From the NCBI RefSeq assembly GCF_902364365.1, contig NZ_CABJDN010000002.1, positions 372,155-436,154 of the forward strand: a DNA stretch of 64,000 nt, in the 5' to 3' direction. The DNA comes from Bacteroides intestinalis (lineage in GTDB: Bacteria > Bacteroidota > Bacteroidia > Bacteroidales > Bacteroidaceae). This document shows positions 24,844-35,136 of the stretch, in pieces. Position numbers and translations under genes: made by a program. Numbering within the stretch: position 1 is the first letter of the stretch; every line of letters begins with the position of its first letter. A model generated the notes under the pieces. The model searched no databases and was not told where the DNA came from. It saw only the letters and a program-made list of their open reading frames with translations.

Positions 24844-25794
24844 TTAAGTATTTTGATGTAATCGGAAGAATTTCCTCATAAACCATATATATATAAAACT
24901 AAGTAATAGAACAGTGCATAGCAAAAATATATAGCCATGATCCAAACATTCTATATATCCTATTATTACAACTGCTTGTACTGCCATATAAATCAATGAT
25001 ACTACCACATGAGGTATTTTCAACTCGTTCGCCATCAACTGATACATGTGTTTGCGATGAGGTAAACCAATGTTTTCATGAAGCATCAAACGATGAATGA
25101 TAGTCAAAACACTATCGACGCCATAAACTACCAATAGGATTATCCAACTGAAATCTTCTGTCTGAATAATTAGCTTCCCAATCAGGAAAAGAAGAATAAA
25201 GGCGATACTCACAGAACCGACATCACCGGCAAAACACTTCGCCTTTTTACGGAAATTAAAGAAACAAAATACGAATACAGAGCAAAGGACAGTATAAATC
25301 AAAGCGGGTTCAACAAAAGTGATTATCTTAGAATTTATATAAGCTAATGTACCTAGAATAACCAATGAATAGCCACCGGTAATGCCGTTGATACCATCCA
25401 TGAAATTATAAGCATTAATAATACCTGTGCAAACTATCAATGCGATAATTATCCACCACCACGAAAGAGAAAACAGCCCCCATTGGTAAAACATCAAAGC
25501 CATAGCTGTAAAGTGAAACACTAACCGAAAGCCTTGAGAAGTGGAACGAATGTCATCCACAAAACTGATAAAGGTAATTAGGGTCAATGCCAACATGAAC
25601 CAGGGATAATCCCATTCATTACTCAAGAAATAAGCCAAAGCGCCAAAATAGAAAATGATTCCGCCACCACGCAAAGTAATCCGGGTATGGGAACTTCTCT
25701 CATTGGGTTTATCGATGATATTGTACTTATCAGCTATTCTAAAATAAAAAAGTTCTGCCAGAAATAGCAGAACCAATATAATCAGGTAATACAT
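24844..25794 (-). CDS. WecA/MraY-family initiating sugar-phosphate transferase
   Basis: 316 aa, about ten membrane segments. Polyprenyl-phosphate GlcNAc-1-P transferase motifs are all present: FVDDIRST, NAYNFMDGINGITGG, CFAGDVGS and the cytoplasmic LPHRKHMYQL. It should move a HexNAc-1-phosphate (or 6-deoxy-HexNAc-1-P) from a UDP-sugar to undecaprenyl phosphate, starting each capsule repeat unit in the inner membrane. It is the last gene, directly after the SDR gene, the same pairing as WbpV-WbpL, which suggests N-acetylquinovosamine-like sugar as first residue. Confidence 0.88.
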   Translation of the reverse strand: MYYLIILVLLFLAELFYFRIADKYNIIDKPNERSSHTRITLRGGGIIFYFGALAYFLSNEWDYPWFMLALTLITFISFVDDIRSTSQGFRLVFHFTAMALMFYQWGLFSLSWWWIIIALIVCTGIINAYNFMDGINGITGGYSLVILGTLAYINSKIITFVEPALIYTVLCSVFVFCFFNFRKKAKCFAGDVGSVSIAFILLFLIGKLIIQTEDFSWIILLVVYGVDSVLTIIHRLMLHENIGLPHRKHMYQLMANELKIPHVVVSLIYMAVQAVVIIGYIECLDHGYIFLLCTVLLLSFIYIWFMRKFFRLHQNT

Positions 25795-25831
25795 AACCGT
25801 ACTTGCCCCCTTAATTTTTAATTGTTAATTC

Positions 25832-26809
25832 TTAATTTGAAAACGATTTTATCGTTTTCATAATCCCATCAGCAGCACGAACTGGCATTTGTTCAATGCC
25901 AAGTGCTGCTTTAATCTTCTCATTACTCACCACATAATTCTCTGTCAGTTTCCGCAAACGTTCAGTATTCAGCGGCAGATGAAGTAAAGTTCCTAAACCA
26001 GCACAACCTTCCATCATCTTCCGGTTCATCTTCCAGATATGAGGTATTTTACCCATAGCCTCACACATGAGAACAATTAATTCATTTGTAGATAGGGGTT
26101 CGTCATCACCCATGTGATAAATGCCACTCGCAACATTCTTCGTCAGCAAACCTTCCACCACATAACATAAGTTATCAATCGAAGTGAACGAACGCTTGTT
26201 TTCAAAATCTCCCAAAGGCCAGGGAATACCTTTCTTTACCACATTATAAAGCAGATTCAGGTTTCCTTTATTGCCCGGTCCATGAATCATGCAAGGTCTC
26301 AATATATATACCTGCTTCCTATCATCATGCAGTTTTAATTTTTCATTTTTATTTTTTAATTTATCGAGAATATAATTCTCTGCCGCTATCTTACTCTCTC
26401 CATAAGGCCCTATTGGAGTAGGTATCACATCTTCCCTCAACGCATCCCCTACTACACTATCGGCAACAGCCTTCACTGAACTGAAGAATATGAACTTCTT
26501 AGCTGTAGATTCCAGAAAGAAATCAAAAATCCTCTGTGTTAGCCCTGTATTGATATCAAAATATGCCTGTGCTACAGATTGATTCTTTGTATCATGTGCT
26601 TTACCGGCCAGATGGATGATGGCATCAAATTGTGGCAAACGCTGCATTGGAAAAGAGGTCGTTTCAATATCTTTCCAAGCAAAAGTCTTCACGACTCCCT
26701 CCTTTGTTAGAAAAATGATATCGAGACCATAAAGGGTATGGTATTTGTGTAAAGGTGTAACAAGATTAGAGCCTACAAAGCCATGAACCCCTGTTATAAG
26801 TATATTCAT
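25832..26809 (-). CDS. NAD-dependent epimerase/dehydratase (SDR), WbpV-like 4-ketoreductase
   Basis: 325 aa extended SDR. The nucleotide loop is TGVHGFVGSNL (residues 6-16), the active site Ser-Ser then YxxxK in PYGESKIAAE. It is similar to reductases that form UDP-N-acetylquinovosamine from the 4-keto sugar and always sit beside a WecA-like transferase. A WbpM-type dehydratase that would make the 4-keto substrate is not in the window. Reduction of the Gmd product is the alternative role. Confidence 0.82.
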   Translation of the reverse strand: MNILITGVHGFVGSNLVTPLHKYHTLYGLDIIFLTKEGVVKTFAWKDIETTSFPMQRLPQFDAIIHLAGKAHDTKNQSVAQAYFDINTGLTQRIFDFFLESTAKKFIFFSSVKAVADSVVGDALREDVIPTPIGPYGESKIAAENYILDKLKNKNEKLKLHDDRKQVYILRPCMIHGPGNKGNLNLLYNVVKKGIPWPLGDFENKRSFTSIDNLCYVVEGLLTKNVASGIYHMGDDEPLSTNELIVLMCEAMGKIPHIWKMNRKMMEGCAGLGTLLHLPLNTERLRKLTENYVVSNEKIKAALGIEQMPVRAADGIMKTIKSFSN

Positions 26810-26824
26810 ATAAGAGCAGAATAA

Positions 26825-27907
26825 TTATCCCTTTATCTGTGATTTGAGATATAACTTCTTCACAAAATACATATCATGTTCAACCATGATTCTCACTAAC
26901 TCAGAGAAACTTGTTTTCGTTGGATTCCAGCCTAATAAAATCCTTGCCTTAGTTGGATCTCCTAATAATTGTTCTACCTCACAAGGACGAAAGTATTTGG
27001 GATCAACCTCTACCAGCACCTTGCCAGTTTTTGTATCAATACCTTTTTCGTCTACTCCTTTTCCTTCCCACCAAAGTTCAATTCCTACTTCTTTGAAGGC
27101 TAGTGCAGCAAATTCACGTACTGTATGCATTTCACCTGTGGCAATAACAAAATCTTCCGGTGTGTCATGCTGAAGAATCAACCACATACATTCTACATAA
27201 TCTTTAGCATATCCCCAATCACGCAAAGAATCAAGATTTCCCAAATATAGTGTATCTTGAAGTCCCTGTGCAATGCGTGCAGCAGCCAATGTTATTTTGC
27301 GGGTCACGAATGTCTCTCCCCGACGTTCACTCTCATGGTTAAAAAGAATACCGTTTACGGCAAACATACCATAACTCTCACGATAGTTTTTGGTTATCCA
27401 AAAACCATACTGCTTGGCTACCCCATATGGACTTCGCGGATAGAATGGAGTGGTTTCTTTTTGAGGAACTTCCTGCACTTTACCAAAGAGCTCTGAAGTA
27501 GAAGCCTGATAGATTCGTGTTTTATGCTCAAATCCCAAAATCCGTACGGCTTCCAGCATACGCAGTGTTCCCACAGCATCAGCTTCAGCTGTATATTCCG
27601 GCACGTCAAAACTCACTTTTACATGACTTTGCGCAGCAAGATTATAAATTTCATCTGGTTGTACTTGCTGTATAATGCGAATAAGCGAACTGCTATCTGT
27701 CATGTCTGCATAATGCAAATTTACCAGACGATCTTTCTTCATATCACGTACCCATTCATCAAGATACAGATGCTCTATACGCCCCGTATTGAAGGACGAT
27801 GAACGACGTAGAATACCATGAACTTCATAACCTTTCTCTATTAAAAACTCAGCAAGAAACGAGCCATCTTGACCTGTTATACCAGTAATCAATGCACTTT
27901 TTTTCAT
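26825..27907 (-). CDS. gmd: GDP-mannose 4,6-dehydratase
   Basis: 360 aa, standard length. It turns GDP-mannose into GDP-4-keto-6-deoxymannose, the entry to GDP-L-fucose and GDP-D-rhamnose. Motifs: [38 protein letters not shown] and [15 protein letters not shown]. The start overlaps the stop of the upstream glycosyltransferase by one base (TAATG). No GDP-fucose synthase (fcl) or rhamnose reductase lies next to it, so the next step uses another gene in the locus or genome. Confidence 0.94.
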   Translation of the reverse strand: MKKSALITGITGQDGSFLAEFLIEKGYEVHGILRRSSSFNTGRIEHLYLDEWVRDMKKDRLVNLHYADMTDSSSLIRIIQQVQPDEIYNLAAQSHVKVSFDVPEYTAEADAVGTLRMLEAVRILGFEHKTRIYQASTSELFGKVQEVPQKETTPFYPRSPYGVAKQYGFWITKNYRESYGMFAVNGILFNHESERRGETFVTRKITLAAARIAQGLQDTLYLGNLDSLRDWGYAKDYVECMWLILQHDTPEDFVIATGEMHTVREFAALAFKEVGIELWWEGKGVDEKGIDTKTGKVLVEVDPKYFRPCEVEQLLGDPTKARILLGWNPTKTSFSELVRIMVEHDMYFVKKLYLKSQIKG

Positions 27908-28677
27908 TATTCTTTCGTTAAAAACAATTCAAATATTTTAATAAAATATTTCAGAAAAAGCAGAGGCATGCATGTCCATATACCATTTTCACTACATGCA
28001 CGAACTATTTCTTTATTTAATATTATATTGCTCTTTATAGAGGCAGTACTTATTCCACCAGTTCGCATTTTCATAAAATCTAATGGAATATACGCAGTCT
28101 TTAATTGATGAGTATGTAAAAAACGGACTAATAATTCATAATCAGCCGCAATACGATAATCTGTTTTATAATATCCAAATTCTTCAAAATATTTCCTATA
28201 AGTAAAGAATGTAGGATGTGCAGGCATAAAACCATATCTAAAACGCCTCAATGAAAAGCTTCCAGATGAGTAATAGCGCACAGTCTTACCAAGGTTATCT
28301 GGATTTACAAAACGCACATCTCCATAGGCCGCTTGTATTTTTTTATTTTGAAACGTCTCTACAATCTTTGAAATAATATCTCTCCGATGATAAAAATCAT
28401 CTGAATTAATTATACCTACTATATCACCTGTTGACATGGAAATACCTTTATTCATTGCATCATAAAGACCATTATCCTTTTCACTTTTCCACTTGAGACG
28501 TCCCTGAAATAGTGGTTCATATTCGCGGATAATATCAACCGTGCAATCTTTAGATAAACCATCAATAACAATATACTCTATATCAGAATAAGTTTGATTT
28601 AGTACTGATTGAATTGTATCACGAAGAGTTCTTTCACTATTATATGTGACTGTAATTAGTGATATCATCATCATCAA
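27907..28677 (-). CDS. Family 2 glycosyltransferase
   Basis: 256 aa, GT-A fold. N-terminal [20 protein letters not shown], the acidic [14 protein letters not shown] metal motif, and the late [16 protein letters not shown] segment typical of capsule GT2 enzymes. It is cytoplasmic or membrane-associated and adds one sugar to the lipid-linked repeat; donor and acceptor cannot be predicted. It overlaps the upstream gene by 4 bases. Confidence 0.88.
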   Translation of the reverse strand: MMMMISLITVTYNSERTLRDTIQSVLNQTYSDIEYIVIDGLSKDCTVDIIREYEPLFQGRLKWKSEKDNGLYDAMNKGISMSTGDIVGIINSDDFYHRRDIISKIVETFQNKKIQAAYGDVRFVNPDNLGKTVRYYSSGSFSLRRFRYGFMPAHPTFFTYRKYFEEFGYYKTDYRIAADYELLVRFLHTHQLKTAYIPLDFMKMRTGGISTASIKSNIILNKEIVRACSENGIWTCMPLLFLKYFIKIFELFLTKE

Positions 28678-29657
28678 TTCACATTTAAAAGGTATTTATC
28701 TATGTCTAGACTAATAAATTTACTACCTAAAATTTCTGCAGCAAAGGCAGGAAATCCTGATCGTCTTAAACCATGTCCATAAATATTATAGACTAAAGAA
28801 GCATTTCCTAATAAATAAAAATCCAAAAAAGATTTTTCATATACGCTAAGAGGCTCGTTATTAGAAAAATCCAGATGAACCACTCGCCCTGGAAAAACAT
28901 GAATTCTCTTCTGTTTAGACAACTTATTCAAGCAAGTAATACTATCAGATGTTACCAAAATATCTATATGTTTAGTCAATAATTTATTTATTGCTCTTTC
29001 GCATAGATCAAGTAACATATTTTTCTCCACATCATCCAATTCTTTATAATTTCTTTCAGAAAAATCTCCTAATAAATTCTGAAATCGAAAACACACCGCT
29101 ACATAATTATTTCCTAAAGAATTAGTAATGGCATCAATTTGCCTCTGCAATTGATTTGAAGGCTTAAATAATTCATTATACAACATACCATATGAATAAT
29201 TCGAACTATATATAGCATTCAGTTGCTTAAGGTTGTGACCATTACTATATATGTGAGTCTGACGTCGTAAATGAAAGCCTCTAAAAGCATACTCTTCACC
29301 TGTTCTAACTTTTAAGGAAGTATTAAACAAACTATATGACAATTTAAAGGACTTCCAATCATAAGAATTTGGCTGAAGTAATAGAGACAAATCAAATGGA
29401 CTACAAAATAACAACTTAAATACCAAATCATTTTTTTTACAATAGGCATAAGTGTTAAGAATACCATATAACCGATCAGCTAATCCACCGTGACGCAATT
29501 TCCCATCAATCATAAGAACCATACACTTATCTCCTTTAGGAGCAAACAGCTTATAATATTTGATTCTTAAACTAAAAGCCCTTAAAAAATTAATGATCCT
29601 TCGCAAAAAGGCATTATTACTCAAAAACAGATAAAACTTCGATGTTAAATAATCCAT
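28674..29657 (-). CDS. Fucosyltransferase-like (GT-B, O-FucT/NodZ-type) protein
   Basis: 327 aa. The motif GKLRHGGLADRLYGILNTYAY resembles the GGxxNR(L/Y) loop of O-fucosyltransferase-like and NodZ/FUT8-type enzymes; YVAVCFRFQNLLGDF and IDILVTSDSITCLNKL fit the donor-binding half. The family is a guess from these motifs; no clear transmembrane segment. With gmd two genes downstream a 6-deoxyhexose donor is plausible. Confidence 0.6.
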   Translation of the reverse strand: MDYLTSKFYLFLSNNAFLRRIINFLRAFSLRIKYYKLFAPKGDKCMVLMIDGKLRHGGLADRLYGILNTYAYCKKNDLVFKLLFCSPFDLSLLLQPNSYDWKSFKLSYSLFNTSLKVRTGEEYAFRGFHLRRQTHIYSNGHNLKQLNAIYSSNYSYGMLYNELFKPSNQLQRQIDAITNSLGNNYVAVCFRFQNLLGDFSERNYKELDDVEKNMLLDLCERAINKLLTKHIDILVTSDSITCLNKLSKQKRIHVFPGRVVHLDFSNNEPLSVYEKSFLDFYLLGNASLVYNIYGHGLRRSGFPAFAAEILGSKFISLDIDKYLLNVN

Positions 29658-29660
29658 CTT

Positions 29661-30470
29661 TCAATTATTTCTAAGTAAAACAATGAAGTTTTTAATAACT
29701 CCAGGAAATCTTGCTGCAAATAACTTAATACTATAATTATGAGGATTCGATATATAAACTTTAGCATATTCATAAAGTAAGAGAATGGTATTATGGCATA
29801 AATGCACAAAAGGTATTTTTTTTCTAGATGCAGATCCATCACGCATCCTCACATAATAAGAAGCTACTTTAGCACAGTATAGCCGATTTATATTAGCAGT
29901 ACAAGATGTCACAAATAATGCATCTTCCCCATTAGTGATTCCATTCTTAAATCTAGTTATACCTATTGCACTTCGTGGTATTAGCTTTGCCCATGGAACA
30001 GACAAAATTGATCTAAATCGAAATAAATCAACAACTATATTTTCTCGATATTTTTGCAAATAGTTGTTAAGAAAAAAAGAAGAAGATCTGTCCCCAAAAG
30101 CAACAACCTCACAAATAGCAATAGAATCACTATTTGCAATTTTATATAATTCAGATAAATAATTGGGCGAGATATAATCATCGTCATCAATAAATGCAAT
30201 ATAATTTCCCCTCGCATTATCTAATCCTATATTCCTAGCAATAGATACTCCTTTATGTACTGAATATATCAAGTTATAGTTAAACGAATATTCACGCAAT
30301 TTAGCGGACAGCTTCTCTCTATATGGATGCTCTTCTCCATTCAAAATTATTAAAACTTCGAAATCATTAAAGGAGAAATCTTGCTGATTAAGGGATTTTA
30401 AACAGTCAAAAATATAATCAGAAGGATTACTTGTTGGTAATATAACTGATATCAATGGAGTATTTGACAT
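29661..30470 (-). CDS. Family 2 glycosyltransferase
   Basis: 269 aa, GT-A. PLISVILPTSNPSDYIFDCL at the start and the DxD-type run YIAFIDDDDYISPNYL near residue 97. ITNGEDALFV is the later ED motif seen in many GT2s. It ends three bases before the next gene. A 176-base AT-rich gap upstream (30471-30646) holds no gene I can support. Confidence 0.87.
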   Translation of the reverse strand: MSNTPLISVILPTSNPSDYIFDCLKSLNQQDFSFNDFEVLIILNGEEHPYREKLSAKLREYSFNYNLIYSVHKGVSIARNIGLDNARGNYIAFIDDDDYISPNYLSELYKIANSDSIAICEVVAFGDRSSSFFLNNYLQKYRENIVVDLFRFRSILSVPWAKLIPRSAIGITRFKNGITNGEDALFVTSCTANINRLYCAKVASYYVRMRDGSASRKKIPFVHLCHNTILLLYEYAKVYISNPHNYSIKLFAARFPGVIKNFIVLLRNN

Positions 30471-30646
30471 AACCTACAACTATTCTATAAACATGATTAC
30501 AAAATCATACATATACAAATAAAGATAAAACACATTACTAGTATTATAAACATCTGCTATTTATAATTTTACAAACAACCTCATTAACAAAAAAGCACCA
30601 AATGGATTCATAATTCTAAAAAACAATGAGACACTCAATCTAGACT

Positions 30647-31837
30647 TTATCTTAATAATTCCAAAACCCTCCACCCTTGTTTTATATTATTTTTACTCTC
30701 CAAAACAAACTTACGAGCTTTAGCACCAAAACTCATAAGTTGTTCCTCTGTATGTGAAAGAGCTACTCTAATAGCTTCAGCATATCCTGCTACAGTCTCT
30801 TCCTCAAAAAGATACACATATGGATAATACTCTTGTGGCATTCCTGGAAGTTTTGTAGTTAGAAGTGGAGTGCCTGACACCATATATTCCATATTCTTTG
30901 AGGGAAAAGAATATTTTGTAAACTCCTCTGTAGAAAAACGAGGATTAATCAACAAAGATGCTCTCAATTCTTCTTCTACTACTTCTTCATTAGGAACAAC
31001 ACCACGATATTCTACACGAGAATACCGATGACATACTTCCTTCAACTCTTTTACGTATGAACCATTACCAAACAGAATGAGATGAGCGTCTACATCCGAT
31101 TCAATGAATCCTTCAACCAACATTTTGAGGCCATACTTCTCAAAAAGGCCACCAGCATAAAGCACAGTACGAGGAGAATGTTTTTCTCCCATTTCTATTT
31201 TTTTATCCTTTACAGATATATCACAAAGTGCTTCCATAACCATATATGGACGACACTTAGGATTGACAATCTTATTCATCTGCTCAGTAAGTAGTACATA
31301 TTTATTAAATGAGTTCACATAAAGATTATGGAACCTATAGGCACAAGAAGAAATAAAACTTACTACTTTACTTTTATCGTTATCCACCATCATTCCATAA
31401 ATATCAGTTACAACACCCACACTTTGAATTCTATTAATTTTAGTTGCCAATAAAGAACCCATACAAGCACTCACATTCAATACGTCACATATGATGGCTT
31501 TTTCTGTTCTATGACTCAATCCCCAAAAAAACACATAGCAAAAAGTATAAAACATCACACAAAAGTGTTTTATTATAGGTAAGTTAATGAATGGAATATA
31601 TTTATATAATATTCCATTTTCCTCCTCATGTCCCATACAAACTATAATCTTAGACGAAATGCCTCTAATAATAGGTGGATTGGTGAATGCAACTACATTA
31701 GCACCATTTGCATTTATTCCTTTTACTAATAATCGACTAAATTTCTGTACCGAATACCCTGGATTATTTCCTGTTTCTTTATAAATCTGATTAATTAACT
31801 TCTCTGAAGAAAGAGACGAAATATATAAAATTTGCAT
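30647..31837 (-). CDS. Family 4 glycosyltransferase
   Basis: 396 aa from the ATG at 31837, which overlaps the upstream stop as TAATG; an open extension to 31885 is not needed. GT-B fold: SPRTVLYAGGLFEKYGLKML is the start of the C-terminal domain, followed by LILFGNGSYVKEL and the E-x7-E region (SFPSKNMEYMVSGTPLLT). It transfers a sugar from a nucleotide donor with retention. Confidence 0.88.
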   Translation of the reverse strand: MQILYISSLSSEKLINQIYKETGNNPGYSVQKFSRLLVKGINANGANVVAFTNPPIIRGISSKIIVCMGHEEENGILYKYIPFINLPIIKHFCVMFYTFCYVFFWGLSHRTEKAIICDVLNVSACMGSLLATKINRIQSVGVVTDIYGMMVDNDKSKVVSFISSCAYRFHNLYVNSFNKYVLLTEQMNKIVNPKCRPYMVMEALCDISVKDKKIEMGEKHSPRTVLYAGGLFEKYGLKMLVEGFIESDVDAHLILFGNGSYVKELKEVCHRYSRVEYRGVVPNEEVVEEELRASLLINPRFSTEEFTKYSFPSKNMEYMVSGTPLLTTKLPGMPQEYYPYVYLFEEETVAGYAEAIRVALSHTEEQLMSFGAKARKFVLESKNNIKQGWRVLELLR

Positions 31838-32907
31838 TATATTGAAAAAATTAAGCGATATGACCAAAAATGAGCTAGTACACAAACAGTACCAATAGCA
31901 GACAGAATATAGAGCCTAATATATTCTTTCCTCCCTTCCTGCTGAAGTATGGCACAAATAGACCAGCCGATGAATAAAGGCATCTGCATAATAATGCGGT
32001 TTGTAAGCATCAGACTTGTAGATAGAGCAAAAGAGAGTCCGGCAGTTAACACAAATAATCCCCAATAGTAAAAATCATGCTTCTTATTTTTTAAGACCAG
32101 ATATAATGAAAAAAGATAAACATATACCATAGGAATCTTATCTCCATATCCAATAGATGTTGTAAACAAAGGAAGAGCATTCTCAATGCTAGCGTAAGCT
32201 GCATAATGATTGTCAGAATTTTCGGCAACTACTACCGTGAGATTTACCAAATATGATGGTGAAATATAACCTATTATCAATATAGCCAAAAAGAACAATA
32301 TGACAATCTTCCTATTCAGATTTACTTGTTGCATGAAAAAAGCTATCATATATAACAGAACAAAAATAACTAATGAGAAATGAGTGAATACTGCTCCAAT
32401 CACAAAAAGAACAGCGATTGTTTTATTATTTTTATTAAACTGAAAAAAAGAACAATACATGAAAGCAATGGCTGCAAGATTTCGTGAGATTTCTTGCACC
32501 CAAATAAATGGGGCAGACATTAATATATAAAAAAGAATAATACCTCGAATCCGTTTCAATCCATAATTTCTCCTCAATAACTCACATATCACTATATAAT
32601 AAATAGAAAGATAGAGAGTTGTTACTAAATTCAAAGGAATTCCTGCCCTATTAGCTAAATATAATGAAGAGGAATAAATAAAGTCTATATGTATAGAGAT
32701 CTGAGATTCAATATAATCTAATATGTTATGATAGTGTAGCACATCGTCCTTTACCGAATCGTAATATCTAGTGATATCCAATGCATCGGGAAACACATAA
32801 AAATGCATTGATGCATACAATAAAAGAACTAAAAAAAAATAAAACCGATATGGCGGTTTCTCTCTATATTCCAATGACAATGATTGATTCATGCTCAACA
32901 ATGGCAA
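31837..32907 (-). CDS. wzy: EpsG/Wzy-type polysaccharide polymerase
   Basis: 356 aa with about ten membrane segments, beginning near residue 20 (FYFFLVLLLYASMHFYVF). The early pattern DALDITRYY and the layout match EpsG-family polymerases. It should join lipid-linked repeat units on the periplasmic side. It is the only polymerase candidate of the locus, which has a single flippase. The start is uncertain between MPLLSMNQS and the Met six codons in. Low GC content, as usual for wzy. Confidence 0.78.
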   Translation of the reverse strand: MPLLSMNQSLSLEYREKPPYRFYFFLVLLLYASMHFYVFPDALDITRYYDSVKDDVLHYHNILDYIESQISIHIDFIYSSSLYLANRAGIPLNLVTTLYLSIYYIVICELLRRNYGLKRIRGIILFYILMSAPFIWVQEISRNLAAIAFMYCSFFQFNKNNKTIAVLFVIGAVFTHFSLVIFVLLYMIAFFMQQVNLNRKIVILFFLAILIIGYISPSYLVNLTVVVAENSDNHYAAYASIENALPLFTTSIGYGDKIPMVYVYLFSLYLVLKNKKHDFYYWGLFVLTAGLSFALSTSLMLTNRIIMQMPLFIGWSICAILQQEGRKEYIRLYILSAIGTVCVLAHFWSYRLIFSI

Positions 32908-32919
32908 TACTCAAATTTA

Positions 32920-33840
32920 TTAACGTATCTTCAAGTAATTTCCAAGTATCAAATCCCACTCTTTCGGAACAAACTTTCCATTCCCTGAATTCGGGTAAAA
33001 TGTTATTTCTCCAAAATAGATACTACCATTGATATTGTATAAATCAATCCTTGAAAATAATAAGTCAGCAGATAACTTTTCAGCGATTCCTATCATATCT
33101 GATAAATTAATTGGAATATCAAGTTTCTTATCGAAATCTGGCAAACATATTAATTCTCCAAATTCCTGAATATCTGCATTCCTATTATAATAATTTGCAC
33201 GATGCTTGGTATTTCTATCAAAATCTATCTTGAAAAATTTTACATTTCCATTAAAACAATAAAACTTATAGTCAATCAAGTCAACATTTTGTGGATGAGT
33301 ATTGTCCTCCATAAACGTCTCTGCCATAATACGAGGCTTGATACCCTTATAAGCCCATTCCCCCATATTTTTATAAATGTCATAAGCCATTGATTTATGA
33401 AGTTTCACCCTTGCATCCGCCTTATCAAATTCTCGTTTATTCCTACAAATAACAATTCCCGAATTTCCTCCTCCATTTGTGGTTTTTAGAACAAATTGAT
33501 CCGGCAAAGAGTCAAAATCAATTTCATCAAATGTATTCCATATACCCAACGTAGGAATAATATATTCCTTACCTATGACATTTGTGACATAATCCTTGAC
33601 AGCAAATTTATCCACCAAAATATGATATTTAGGATTATGATCATGCAATTTCAACCAATTGATTTTTTCATTAAATGTAGTAGGATTCTTCAAATTTGGT
33701 TTCTTACCTATCGACAGCCAATACATTCCATATACTAAAGCTTTTTGATCATTAAAAAGCCTAGCATATCGTAATACAACCCCAATCACTAATCTTGAAG
33801 GTCGGTCCAAGATTCTTCTCAATTTAATTAATATATTCAC
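32920..33840 (-). CDS. TupA-like ATP-grasp / glycosyltransferase protein
   Basis: 306 aa. Matches the ATP-grasp TupA family: FNEKINWLKLHDHNPKYHIL, DKFAVKDYV, ATP-loop-like FVLKTTNGGGNSGIVI, and the terminal EITFYPNSGNGKF. Such proteins are common in capsule loci; they may attach amino acids or sugars, and the reaction is mostly untested. It overlaps the next gene by 4 bases. Confidence 0.78.
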   Translation of the reverse strand: MNILIKLRRILDRPSRLVIGVVLRYARLFNDQKALVYGMYWLSIGKKPNLKNPTTFNEKINWLKLHDHNPKYHILVDKFAVKDYVTNVIGKEYIIPTLGIWNTFDEIDFDSLPDQFVLKTTNGGGNSGIVICRNKREFDKADARVKLHKSMAYDIYKNMGEWAYKGIKPRIMAETFMEDNTHPQNVDLIDYKFYCFNGNVKFFKIDFDRNTKHRANYYNRNADIQEFGELICLPDFDKKLDIPINLSDMIGIAEKLSADLLFSRIDLYNINGSIYFGEITFYPNSGNGKFVPKEWDLILGNYLKIR

Positions 33841-35084
33841 TGCTTATTCTCATGTTTTATGACATCCTTGTATATATTCAATAATGTATTTATGAGTATA
33901 TCAGGATCGTGTTTTTTACGATACTTCACTTTTGTTGTAGTAGAGAATTTTTGAGCCAATTCATCGGATTCAAATATTCTACTAATATACTCAGCAAGCA
34001 TATTTGGTTCATTGTAACAATAGAGAAAACCTTCGGTATTATGTTCCAACATGTCCATATTCCCTCCCACAAACGAAGCTATACAAGGAACACCTATGAT
34101 TGTAGCTTCAGCAAGAGAATTAGGTGCATTCTCAATAGAAGAAGGAATAATGACAACATTTACACTTGCCATTTTTATCGCCATCTCCTCAGCAGAGAGT
34201 GTCCCCGTAAAATGAACAAGGTCATCAATATCAAATTTTTTTATCAGATATTTTAGAAACCTCATATATCCGCTACTAGATAGTTTCTGTCTCAATTTGG
34301 TCGGATGTAAACGATCATATCCAGCAACATAGAGCTTTATATCGGGATATTTTTTCTTAAGTTTGGCAATAGCTTCAAATACGAAATGCAAACCTTTTAG
34401 GGGAGTTACAGCTTGACTCACAAACAGTGTATGCCTTTCCATTCTGTCAATGCTCCATTCTTGATTAAAGAAAGGCTCACGTATCATTCGAGGGCAAAAA
34501 TAGTATTTTAAATTTGGATTGATATTCATTGACGATACACGATCCCAAGTAGAACGCCCCTCCACATATTTTACATTGAGCAACTGCCTCTGTTCATTCT
34601 TGGATCTTTTGATAAAAGAATTTCTACCAGAGAAAAATCCCGTAGGCACAAATAAGTCCTGCAAAGCAGTGAAACGTAACATTGTAGAGAAATCAATGCC
34701 AGCGTAATAGTGATGCTGATATTCTGTCAAAATACCTTGCAAGGACACAATGATAGGCAAATCTGTATGATTAAACAATAATATATTGTGTTTACCTTCT
34801 GTACCATATGCATGGATAATATCAGGCTGAAAATCACTTATAATTTTCAGCCAATAATCTATCTTGTCACAATTCATAGGCAAGATATAATATCTTACCC
34901 CATCTAAATCGTATATTTTCATTTTATTTACATTGGCAATAGTAGCCATTGCAAGAGAAACGTTATCAAATTGGGTAATTTTTATGCTCATAGCGTCTAC
35001 CCATGAAATAGCATGTCCACTCTCAAAACCAAGTTTAGCAGCAACCTTAGGCATTAAACTATTTATTGTCCAAAGTATTCTCAT
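33837..35084 (-). CDS. Family 4 glycosyltransferase
   Basis: 415 aa from the ATG at 35084 (MRILWTINSLMP). The frame is open to 35210, but that would overlap the CapA-like gene by 74 bases and add a non-native 42 residues. GT-B: PDIIHAYGTEGKHN, VSQAVTPLKGLHFVFEAIAK, IKLYVAGYDRLHPT, and the donor site ENAPNSLAEATIIGVPCIAS, a full E-x7-E. Confidence 0.88.
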   Translation of the reverse strand: MRILWTINSLMPKVAAKLGFESGHAISWVDAMSIKITQFDNVSLAMATIANVNKMKIYDLDGVRYYILPMNCDKIDYWLKIISDFQPDIIHAYGTEGKHNILLFNHTDLPIIVSLQGILTEYQHHYYAGIDFSTMLRFTALQDLFVPTGFFSGRNSFIKRSKNEQRQLLNVKYVEGRSTWDRVSSMNINPNLKYYFCPRMIREPFFNQEWSIDRMERHTLFVSQAVTPLKGLHFVFEAIAKLKKKYPDIKLYVAGYDRLHPTKLRQKLSSSGYMRFLKYLIKKFDIDDLVHFTGTLSAEEMAIKMASVNVVIIPSSIENAPNSLAEATIIGVPCIASFVGGNMDMLEHNTEGFLYCYNEPNMLAEYISRIFESDELAQKFSTTTKVKYRKKHDPDILINTLLNIYKDVIKHENKQ

Positions 35085-35136
35085 ATTTTGATGTATTATA
35101 AAGGTAGAATCCTGTTTATCAAGTCGTATAAAATTA

